Assembly (NCBI GenBank): GCA_964521285.1
Contig: CAZFQS010000007.1
Coordinates: 62,001-126,000 of the forward strand
Direction: 5' to 3'
Source: G020354785 sp964521285
Lineage (GTDB): Bacteria; Bacteroidota; Bacteroidia; Bacteroidales; UBA10428
Length of the DNA stretch: 64,000 nt
The number at the start of each line of letters is the position of its first letter. The first letter of the stretch is position 1. Of the stretch, positions 26,183-33,381 are shown piece after piece. The position numbers and the translations under genes are program-made. Under the pieces are notes generated by a model. The model was not told the DNA's origin. It made no database searches and saw nothing but the letters and a program-made list of their open reading frames with translations.

Positions 26183-27043
26183 CTAATAATTACTGAATGT
26201 CACTTCATTCAATTTCTGAATGAGTAGTTTAGATATTTTATTATAATATCTTTTTTGTCTGAATGCAACAACCCATCTGATGCCTGTTATCACATTTGTT
26301 AAAAATAGTTCATCAGCAGTGAGGAGATCCTGTATAGTCAGGGAACAATTATCATTTATAAAATATCCCAGAGATTTTATTATCTGAATTACCTTATATC
26401 TCATTATTCCATCAAGGCAACCTTCATTTAGCCCTGGTGTGAAAAATTTTAAATCCTTTACAATAAAAATATTTGAACCTGTGCATTCGGCTATTCTTTG
26501 CTTTTCATTTAAGATAATACTATCATCAAGATTCTTTTCATTTTTGTATATACCCGCCATAATAAAAACTAGTGAATTGGTTGATTTCAAATTTGATAAA
26601 ACATTTATCGGCTTAAGTATATCCTGATAGATTTCAACCGCATAGCCCTTTATATTAAGCATATATTTATCATATTCAAGCGGAGAAGATTCAATAAGAA
26701 AGGATATTTCATTTGTTGATGGAGCATATAAACCCCCTGGATTTCTGAATATCGTTAGTCTGATTCTTGCACCCTGGAGTTGGCGGTTTTTATTTAAAAT
26801 ATTTATTATTAACCTTCTACAATATTCAAATTTAAAAGTTTCGGGGATATTCATCTTAAGAACCTTCATGCTTTTAATCAGCCTGTTTACATGTAATTCC
26901 AGAAATTGTGGTTCTGTACCATTGGCGTGTATGGTCTCAAACAATGCATCGCCATACTTAAAAGCCCTGTTATTACTATTAATAACAGGCTGGTCTGATT
27001 TGAGAAAGTCCCCGTTTAGACATATATATTTACTAATTTGCAT
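26183..27043 (-). CDS. Class IV PLP-dependent aminotransferase (BCAT / aminodeoxychorismate lyase group)
   Basis: This 286-residue fold-type IV enzyme has N-terminal NSNNRAFKYGDALFETIHAN (residues 22-41), a Schiff-base lysine probably K153 in NLKSTNSL, and the cofactor segment IAECTGSNIFIV. The length fits branched-chain aminotransferases, D-amino acid aminotransferases and 4-amino-4-deoxychorismate lyase (PabC), which cannot be told apart here. No pabA/pabB or ilv genes are nearby. Confidence 0.85.
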   Translation of the reverse strand: MQISKYICLNGDFLKSDQPVINSNNRAFKYGDALFETIHANGTEPQFLELHVNRLIKSMKVLKMNIPETFKFEYCRRLIINILNKNRQLQGARIRLTIFRNPGGLYAPSTNEISFLIESSPLEYDKYMLNIKGYAVEIYQDILKPINVLSNLKSTNSLVFIMAGIYKNEKNLDDSIILNEKQRIAECTGSNIFIVKDLKFFTPGLNEGCLDGIMRYKVIQIIKSLGYFINDNCSLTIQDLLTADELFLTNVITGIRWVVAFRQKRYYNKISKLLIQKLNEVTFSNY

Positions 27044-27091
27044 TGCCCCAGGTTAAAATTAAAAGAGAAGATGGGAAACTCAAAATATGAT

Positions 27092-27709
27092 TTAAAGCCT
27101 TAATAATTCACTGATAAAATTACCTAATAATCTGTAATCAAGAATTATCGGAAATATGAATCCGAAAACTGCCCCAATAAAATGAGCATCATGATTAATA
27201 TTATCAATATTTCTTTTACTCATGTATTGTGAATAAATGAGATAGATTGCTCCCAAAATAATTCCGGGAACAGGCAGGAGTCCGTATACATATAACATTT
27301 TCCATGGATTAAAGAATATATATGAGAATATTATGGCTGAAACAGCACCCGAGGCTCCAACAGAATTATACCATGCATTATTTCTTTGCTTATAAAGGCT
27401 CAACAATGATGATAATACAATAGCCAATAAATAGAATAACAGGAAAACAAAACGATAAAATTTTAATACTCCAGGTGATAGGTAATACTTAAAATATTGT
27501 TCGACAACAGGTCCGAAGATAAATAAAACCAGCATGTTGACAATAAGATGAGTCCAGTTGGCATGTAAAAATCCATGAGATAATAACCTGTACCATTCTT
27601 TGCGATGAAATATCTGATAAGCATTAAACTGAAATTTTGAAAAAACCTCAGAACTCCTGAATGCAGCGATTGAAAATATTATGGTGGAAACTATAATTAT
27701 ATAAGTCAT
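27092..27709 (-). CDS. Rhomboid family intramembrane serine protease
   Basis: This 205-residue membrane protein has about six helices. The catalytic dyad is visible as GASG with S120 and H176 (DAHFIGAVFG). The HLIVNM motif (H54, N58) that shapes the oxyanion site is present. Substrates are unknown. The gene lies 48 bp downstream-to-upstream of the aminotransferase on the same strand. Confidence 0.9.
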   Translation of the reverse strand: MTYIIIVSTIIFSIAAFRSSEVFSKFQFNAYQIFHRKEWYRLLSHGFLHANWTHLIVNMLVLFIFGPVVEQYFKYYLSPGVLKFYRFVFLLFYLLAIVLSSLLSLYKQRNNAWYNSVGASGAVSAIIFSYIFFNPWKMLYVYGLLPVPGIILGAIYLIYSQYMSKRNIDNINHDAHFIGAVFGFIFPIILDYRLLGNFISELLRL

Positions 27710-27841
27710 AATTTTAAAATAATGTAAATATAAAAATATCTGATGACTAATTTCTTATTGCAGTAAAAGATCCGGATTAAAACTAATTTTCAGATTGCGG
27801 GTTTAAAGCTTGAATTAATGTTGGAATATTATACTAAAGTC

Positions 27842-28843
27842 TCAATGTAGTATTTTGTATATTAATTCTTTTAGTAAGCTGCCAGGAGAGGTAGTCAAAT
27901 TTCCAACTCCTTTTGATTTTAAATCATATTCTCTTAGTATTGATATGACCTGTTCAACTTTCCCGGGGGGGTACACCCTGGCTGCGGTCTGATAGTCAGG
28001 AACAAAATAGGGACTTATCTTTAAAGCAGAGATAACATTTTTACTGGATTTGTCTTTTAAGGAATGATAGGTTAGTATTCTGACAAAAAAATAGTATAAT
28101 GAAGATATTGTTAATGTTATCGGATTATTTTTCTGATTTTTATCAAAATAATTTATAATTCTGTTAGCCTTTAAGCTATCCTTTTCGATCAGAGCTTTCT
28201 GCAGTTCGAAATTGTTAAAGTCCTTGCTAATACCAATATTGTTTTCTATAACTGTGGAATTTATTGTTTTTACTCTGGCATTAAGAGAGATAATAAGTTT
28301 TTCCAGTTCATTGGCAATTTTGCTTAAATCATTCCCCAGATATTCAATTAAAAGAACACTTGCTGACGGTTCAATTTTATAACCTCTGTCATCCAGAAAA
28401 GAATTTATCCATTCAGCAACCTGATTTTCAAATAATTTTTTAGATTCGAAAAGTATACCGTTATCAATAACTGATTTATATAATTTTATTCTTTTATCAA
28501 GCTTTTTATATTTGTAATTAATAACCAGTATTGTAGATTTAAGGGGATTGTCAGTATAATATATCAAATCATTAATATTATCCAAATTCTGGGCTTCCCT
28601 GACTACAACAACCTGGTATTTTGACATCATTGGAAATCGTTTGGCGGCGTTAATAATTTCAGGTATTTCTGTATCTTTTCCGTATAATATTACCTGGTTA
28701 AATGTTTTCTCCGAATCTGAAAGTACATTATCGGTAATATAATCAGCTATTTTATCGATATAGTAAGGTTCATCACCTGTCAGGAAGTATAAGGGACTAT
28801 AATTCTTGTTTTTTAAATCTCTGAGAATTTTTTCAAATGTCAT
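27842..28843 (-). CDS. holA: DNA polymerase III subunit delta
   Basis: This 333-residue clamp-loader delta subunit opens the beta clamp. Features include LYFLTGDEPYYIDKIADYI (residues 18-36), AAKRFPMMSKYQVVVVREAQ, the LSKIANELEKL segment and the C-terminal collar region. It is divergent from an HsdR_N-like gene, an adjacency I recall in other Bacteroidota. Length is normal. Confidence 0.93.
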   Translation of the reverse strand: MTFEKILRDLKNKNYSPLYFLTGDEPYYIDKIADYITDNVLSDSEKTFNQVILYGKDTEIPEIINAAKRFPMMSKYQVVVVREAQNLDNINDLIYYTDNPLKSTILVINYKYKKLDKRIKLYKSVIDNGILFESKKLFENQVAEWINSFLDDRGYKIEPSASVLLIEYLGNDLSKIANELEKLIISLNARVKTINSTVIENNIGISKDFNNFELQKALIEKDSLKANRIINYFDKNQKNNPITLTISSLYYFFVRILTYHSLKDKSSKNVISALKISPYFVPDYQTAARVYPPGKVEQVISILREYDLKSKGVGNLTTSPGSLLKELIYKILH

Positions 28844-28940
28844 TTTTTATAATTTTAACTTAAATTATCACCTTTACGATAAGTTAATTAATGAATATAT
28901 TTATTTATACTGAAAAATTTAAATAGTATTTCTAATATAT

Positions 28941-29390
28941 ATGCAAACCTTAAATTTACCAACTTATTCATTTAAGATAAAGTCTGAAGATAACAGAAAA
29001 TATATTTTTGATGAAATTAGAAAAAAATACCTTTTGCTAACTCCCGAGGAATGGGTCAGACAGAATTTTATTAAGTATTTGGTAAAAGAAAAAAAGTATC
29101 CGCAGCAACTTATTTCAATTGAGAGGGAATTTAAAATCAGCAAATTAATCAAGAGATGCGATATTGTGGTTTTTAATAAATCAGGAAGACCAAATCTGAT
29201 AGTTGAATGCAAATCTCCCTCAATTACAATTAGCCAGGATACATTTGATCAAATATCGGACTATAACAGACATTTTAATGTAGATTATTTAATTGTTACA
29301 AATGGATTTAAACATTATTGCTGCAGATTTGATAAAAATACAGGAAGCTTTGCTTTTGCAGAGGAAATTCCTGAATATTCCGAGTTATAA
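28941..29390 (+). CDS. Stand-alone HsdR_N-like (type I restriction R subunit N-terminal) nuclease-fold protein
   Basis: This 149-residue protein is a single PD-(D/E)xK-like domain. The probable catalytic residues are D74 (RCDIVVF) and E89/K91 (LIVECKSP), followed by a helix with FDQISDYN and LIVTNGFKHYC. The order matches the N-terminus of HsdR, but no motor, methylase or specificity gene accompanies it. It is probably a household Bacteroidota protein of unknown role rather than a restriction system. It is divergent from holA. Confidence 0.85.
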   Translation: MQTLNLPTYSFKIKSEDNRKYIFDEIRKKYLLLTPEEWVRQNFIKYLVKEKKYPQQLISIEREFKISKLIKRCDIVVFNKSGRPNLIVECKSPSITISQDTFDQISDYNRHFNVDYLIVTNGFKHYCCRFDKNTGSFAFAEEIPEYSEL

Positions 29391-29403
29391 AAAGTGATAT
29401 AAA

Positions 29404-29493
29404 CTAATTTTTAAATAATGTATTAATAATCCTCTTACTGAATGAATTTTTATTTTCTGTATAAGTATAACCGTATCCATATCCATAGCTATA
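29404..29493 (-). pseudogene. Orphan C-terminal tail resembling a Wzc-type tyrosine kinase tyrosine cluster
   Basis: The minus-strand frame between TAA (29496-29494) and TAG (29406-29404) reads YSYGYGYGYTYTENKNSF, then SKRIINTLFKN and stop. Alternating Tyr-Gly followed by a charged linker and LFK-type end is the hallmark tail of Bacteroidota exopolysaccharide tyrosine kinases, where the tyrosines are autophosphorylated. No start codon or kinase domain is present; upstream lies the end of an unrelated gene. I infer a gene remnant. Chance is possible for a 29-codon frame, though unlikely for this composition. Confidence 0.5.
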
Positions 29494-29512
29494 TTAGTTA
29501 ATAATGTGTATA

Positions 29513-31039
29513 CTAGTTATAGCTATTAATTGCTTTATTTATTGATACTTTTTTTGCTATGTAGTATGATACTAAAAATGCATTTGGTACACCACACTGT
29601 TGTTTGATTTCTTTAGCAGCCGAATATGAATTGCCGGCTTTTAATCTGTATTTATACCATCCATCTTCAATTATTAAAGATATTTTATAACTGCCCCTGT
29701 ATATCTCCGATAATTCATTTGTTGTCAGAGGAATGCGGGATGCAGCAATTTGTACATGCCATTCTGTATCATTAAGTCTTCCTTTTCTGCCGTATGTTTG
29801 TACTTCCTGTTCCAATGATCTTGAATGTTTAGCAGCTATATAAAGATTTTCACTGATTCCTTCATCGAAGGCAATGATATAAGCCTTTTTAACTTGTGAA
29901 TTTCTTAATATTTTCAAAGCATCAGAGAATAATCTGACACCCAGTATTTGATATTTGAACCATCCTTCTTCCTCTATCATTTCTGCAGGATAATCGTCCT
30001 TATAAATTCTTGAAAGCTGCTCCTTTGTCAGCGGAACCCTGTTTGCAGCAATTTGTACTCTGAAAATAACTCCGCCAACTTCATGAATATAATAGGATTC
30101 ATCTGTATCCTCTTCCTGAATCCGGGTTTTGGCTGGTTCACTTATAACAATATCCTGAACAGGAGGCAATTCTGTTTCCTGATCAACAGGTTCCTCGTAA
30201 TACAATGGTCGCTGTATCGGTTCTGTTTCAGTTTCTTCAATATCAGTGATATCAGCAGAAACTTGTTCTGCTGTTTCATCACTGGGCGTATAATCAATAC
30301 CAATTGTAGTATCCCGTACAGGAGGCAATTCTGTTTCCTGATCAGCAGGTTCCTGGTAATACAATTGCTGTTGTCCCGGTTCAGTTTCTTCAATATCAAT
30401 AACATCAGCGGAAACTTGTTCTGCTCTCTCATCACTGGGTGTATAATCAATGCCATAATAGATTCCAAGAGCACTTAGCTGCTTTTCAAGGGATTTAATC
30501 TCTAAATCATATGCACTGTTAAGATTCTCTACATTTTCCTTATTGTCAGATATTTTAGATGCTTCAGATCTTAAAATGCTTGCCTGGTAATATAAGTCAT
30601 TAGATTGTTCTTCTATTAGCCTTGCATTAATATAACTTGACTCATCGCCTTCAAAATCTAACCAGAATTTTTCAATATAACTTTTATAAATGCCAAATTT
30701 GGTTAGATTTATTAGTTTGTAATATTCTGCAGCCTCAATTTGCTTTTTCTGGGCTTTATTTTCTAATTGTTTTACCTTTTTTTCGATTTTATCTTCGTCA
30801 AGCTCATAATCACCCTGAACAGCAAATGTTTCCATGTATAATTCATTGGCCTCCTCTATTAATTGTTCTGCCTGTATTTCATAGGATTTTGTCTTATCAA
30901 GCTTTTTTAAATCAGAACCACTAAAAATAGATTTTATTAAATCATCCTGTTGGCTGTACATCAGGCAGGAGGAAAGCAGATAAATTAATAAATAAATGGG
31001 ATAGATTAATAGTAACTTGGAGCAGTTTTTAGATGTCAT
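29513..31039 (-). CDS. Secreted protein with two SPOR-like repeats and a duplicated acidic linker
   Basis: This 508-residue envelope protein has an N-terminal hydrophobic segment ending LLSSCLMYSQ; C25 sits in a lipobox-like LSSC, so it may be a lipoprotein. Residues 30-190 are helical and charged (coiled coil). Residues 195-297 hold two copies of a ~53-residue acidic unit (GIDYTPSDE...AEQVSAD). Two SPOR-like modules follow at ~324-392 (FRVQIAANRVPLT) and ~425-495 (WHVQIAASRIPLT). SPOR domains bind denuded peptidoglycan. A role in wall or division-site binding is inferred. Confidence 0.75.
   Translation of the reverse strand: MTSKNCSKLLLIYPIYLLIYLLSSCLMYSQQDDLIKSIFSGSDLKKLDKTKSYEIQAEQLIEEANELYMETFAVQGDYELDEDKIEKKVKQLENKAQKKQIEAAEYYKLINLTKFGIYKSYIEKFWLDFEGDESSYINARLIEEQSNDLYYQASILRSEASKISDNKENVENLNSAYDLEIKSLEKQLSALGIYYGIDYTPSDERAEQVSADVIDIEETEPGQQQLYYQEPADQETELPPVRDTTIGIDYTPSDETAEQVSADITDIEETETEPIQRPLYYEEPVDQETELPPVQDIVISEPAKTRIQEEDTDESYYIHEVGGVIFRVQIAANRVPLTKEQLSRIYKDDYPAEMIEEEGWFKYQILGVRLFSDALKILRNSQVKKAYIIAFDEGISENLYIAAKHSRSLEQEVQTYGRKGRLNDTEWHVQIAASRIPLTTNELSEIYRGSYKISLIIEDGWYKYRLKAGNSYSAAKEIKQQCGVPNAFLVSYYIAKKVSINKAINSYN
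30159..30454 (-). repeat. Internal ~159-bp direct duplication in the SPOR-like gene
   Basis: Copies start at 30159 and 30318 (both beginning ACAGGAGGCAATTCTGTTTC on the plus strand), with one 9-bp indel between them. The unit encodes the acidic linker. The high nucleotide identity suggests a recent duplication, which kept the reading frame. Confidence 0.8.
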
Positions 31040-31253
31040 TATTGTTTTCGATCAATAATTCATTTTTAACTAAATTAAGAAATAATTATTTAATAAAATA
31101 ATATATATAAAATTAAAAATCAACTAAATATAAACCGATTTTTAAATTAATCGTTTTGGTTAAAATTATAATTGTTAATTAAGTTTAATAAATATTTGAA
31201 GCTCAGTTTTATATTATGGTTAATAAATTTTCTATTATAATACACACAGAAGC

Positions 31254-31802
31254 TCAGTCTAACGGATTAATTAACTGAAGCATATACTCACCGGTATATT
31301 TTTCAGGTACCTTTATCCATTCTTTTTTTTCACCGATTATTTTAAAGCCATGCTTTTGAAACAAGTTCAGGCTGTCTTTATTTTCTGTAAGAATGTTACA
31401 GTAAATCTGGTGAAGCTGCAGAGTATGAAATGCATAATTAATCAGCCTTTTAATAGTCATTGAGGCATATCCTTTCTTTCGTTCGCTTTTGTCACCAATT
31501 AGGATTCCCACACCAGCTCTGTTATGAAATGGATCAAAATCAAATAGATCTACCGTACCAATTGGCTTTGATTTACTTCCCTTGTCATATTTCAGATCTA
31601 TCATTAAGCGGAGTTGTTTTGTCTGATATATGTCAAGATGAGAATTTTCTAAATATTTCCTTAAAATATATTTGGAATAGGGAACTATTGTGTTGCTAAC
31701 TCTCCATATTTCAAGATCATTTTCCCAACTGTATAATAGATCTATATCAGAGGGTTCTAGTGCCCTCAGGACGATTTCCGGAATATTTGATTTTTTTTTC
31801 AC
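31254..31802 (-). CDS. GNAT family N-acetyltransferase (RimJ/RimL-like), GTG start
   Basis: This 182-residue acetyltransferase has an N-terminal LRALEPSDIDLLYSWEND (residues 12-29). The acetyl-CoA region reads GVGILIGDKSERKKGYASMT (97-116), followed by NKDSLNLFQKHGFKIIGEKK. This is typical of enzymes acetylating protein N-termini or antibiotics; the substrate is unknown. The start is GTG at 31802: a nearby ATG (31807) is out of frame and stops after two codons. Confidence 0.87.
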   Translation of the reverse strand: MKKKSNIPEIVLRALEPSDIDLLYSWENDLEIWRVSNTIVPYSKYILRKYLENSHLDIYQTKQLRLMIDLKYDKGSKSKPIGTVDLFDFDPFHNRAGVGILIGDKSERKKGYASMTIKRLINYAFHTLQLHQIYCNILTENKDSLNLFQKHGFKIIGEKKEWIKVPEKYTGEYMLQLINPLD

Positions 31803-31841
31803 CCCATTAGTTATCGCTATTAGTTAAGTCACTCAATTACA

Positions 31842-31849
31842 CAAAAATA
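31842..31849 (-). promoter_or_regulatory. -7 element upstream of the GNAT gene
   Basis: On the minus strand this reads TATTTTTG, matching TAnnTTTG, about 40 bp before the GTG start. No TTG is found at the 19-20 bp spacing. Confidence 0.35.
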
Positions 31850-31900
31850 CAATATTTTAAATTGTGCTGATACATTAATTTTCAACAATTATTAAGGAAT

Positions 31901-31981
31901 TTATATCATATTTGTTGGGAGTGAAGAAGGAATAGTAATGGTAGTTTTGCCTGATCTATGTGGTTTAATTATTTGCATTTT
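31901..31981 (-). pseudogene. Out-of-frame tail resembling the C-termini of the PD40-OmpA paralogues
   Basis: In a frame different from the overlapping 449-codon gene, the minus strand reads KMQIIKPHRSGKTTITIPSS then LPTNMI and stop. The OmpA-bearing paralogues end ...EIQITNP...FTVPDHLAID and ...EQIRIKKTEIPENLQIK. The shared QI-x-x-P and I/V-P-x-x-L spacing suggests this is the old C-terminus of copy 4, now disconnected by an internal deletion with frame change. The evidence is short and suggestive only. Confidence 0.35.
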
Positions 31982-33314
31982 GTTCTTGTGTAAAACAGTC
32001 TCTTCTTTTACCGGACTTTTGCAAAACTGGCAGATTTGTGAAAATTTCAAGCCTGTAAATTTCTTTATTATCTGTATTTTTGTCATTAAATTTTGATATG
32101 TAGGCTATTTCACCTCCTTTAACCGGCACAAAAAATAAGTCATCACCCGTAGTATTGATAGGATAACCAATATTAACCGGGACCGTCCATTTCCTGTAAT
32201 CCTTATCAGAGTAAAATATATCAAACCCTCCCATATTGTAATGTCCTTGCGAACTAAAAAACAGTCTTTTCCCGTTGCTGGTAATAAAAGGGGTGTCTTC
32301 ATCGAATTTCGTATTAATTATCTTACCCAGGTCTTTGGGCTTGCTCCAGTGACCGTCCTGATCTTTTTTCGAAACATAAATATCCAATCCCCCTGTCCCC
32401 CTGGGTCTGTCACTGGCAAAATACAATAATTTTCCATCTTCTGATATGCTGGCATGTGTCTCATTGAATGAGGAGTTTATTTTATTACTTAATTTTTTTG
32501 CCTCTGTCCATATACAATCTACCAGATAGCTGACATAGATATCGGTTTGGTCATTTGTTTTTTTAACAAGATAAAGTTCATTACCATCAAAAGATAATGA
32601 CGTGGGATAAAAATCGCCATCAGAGATAATCTGAGGATTGATATTCACTGGTACTGTCCATTCATCATCCAGCATCACCGTATAAAATATAGCATCATAA
32701 AATTTCAGCTTTCTGATAAATACTAAAGATTTCTCATCTCCTGATACAACAGGATTTAATTCTATTGCTTCAGTATTAATATATTCATTAAGTAAACTTT
32801 CATCGAAAACAGTAGGGCTGTCCTGGATAATTTTTGCCCTCTCACACGATTTTATTTCATTTTCTACTATTACCTGATTGTAATTATTATAGTAGTATGG
32901 AGAATTAATAAAAGTATTATAAGCTTCAAGGGCTTTATCCAGCTCGTTGTTTATTCTGTATGCATTACCCAGGTAAAAATAAGCATGCAGGGGGGCCTGT
33001 GTTTCTTCAAATGATCTTCTCTTATATTTATTTTTTTCGGTGATATTTGTTAAGGCTTTTTCAAAAAAAGGAATTGCATAAGTTTCTTTTCCGGGGATTT
33101 TAAGATAGCATTCACCGGCTTTAAAGTTAAAATTGGCATTATCAGGGTAGTGCTCAATTAGTTTTAAATAGTTGTACACTGCTTCTTCGTAATCGCCACG
33201 ATTAAAGAAGTATTCTCCTTCTTTAAAATATTCTTCAATATCGTCTTCAATCTGACAATAATTATTATTTAAAGGGAAAAAAATTATATAAAATATAAAT
33301 AGTAAATATCTCAT
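31965..33314 (-). CDS. TPR-PD40 beta-propeller protein, array copy 4, C-terminally truncated
   Basis: This 449-residue secreted protein has a signal peptide (residues 1-20), TPR-like helices (25-160, with EEAVYNYLKLIEHYPDNANF) and PD40 propeller blades (about 185-420, for example ISEDGKLLYFASDRPRGTGG and FFSSQGHYNMGGFDIFYSDK). It stops right after the propeller with a basic, unrelated tail (QKSGKRRDCFTQEQNANN). The other copies continue into OmpA or helical domains. It may be a free propeller, or a decayed gene given the out-of-frame tail at 31901. It is last in the array. Confidence 0.8.
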   Translation of the reverse strand: MRYLLFIFYIIFFPLNNNYCQIEDDIEEYFKEGEYFFNRGDYEEAVYNYLKLIEHYPDNANFNFKAGECYLKIPGKETYAIPFFEKALTNITEKNKYKRRSFEETQAPLHAYFYLGNAYRINNELDKALEAYNTFINSPYYYNNYNQVIVENEIKSCERAKIIQDSPTVFDESLLNEYINTEAIELNPVVSGDEKSLVFIRKLKFYDAIFYTVMLDDEWTVPVNINPQIISDGDFYPTSLSFDGNELYLVKKTNDQTDIYVSYLVDCIWTEAKKLSNKINSSFNETHASISEDGKLLYFASDRPRGTGGLDIYVSKKDQDGHWSKPKDLGKIINTKFDEDTPFITSNGKRLFFSSQGHYNMGGFDIFYSDKDYRKWTVPVNIGYPINTTGDDLFFVPVKGGEIAYISKFNDKNTDNKEIYRLEIFTNLPVLQKSGKRRDCFTQEQNANN

Positions 33315-33322
33315 AATGAAAT

Positions 33323-33344
33323 AATTTGAATTTATTCAAATTTA
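33323..33344 (-). promoter_or_regulatory. Hairpin and -7 element between array copies 3 and 4
   Basis: AATTTGAA and TTCAAATT form a perfect 8-bp inverted repeat around TTTA (33323-33342). On the minus strand TAAATTTG (33344-33337) also matches TAnnTTTG, about 23 bp before the copy 4 start. The site may be a weak promoter or an operator; no TTG box is seen. Confidence 0.3.
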
Positions 33345-33381
33345 ATAATTCTTTTTATTCACGGATTGCTGGTATAGCAGA

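Noticed and set aside
28941..29390. Restriction-modification system around the HsdR_N-like gene
   Set aside because: No methylase, specificity or motor subunit is present, and the neighbours are housekeeping genes.
31198..31258. 10-bp direct repeat GAAGCTCAGT, 51 bp apart
   Set aside because: It was considered as a target-site duplication of a mobile element, but the intervening 41 bp has no element features; no transposase or integrase exists in the window.
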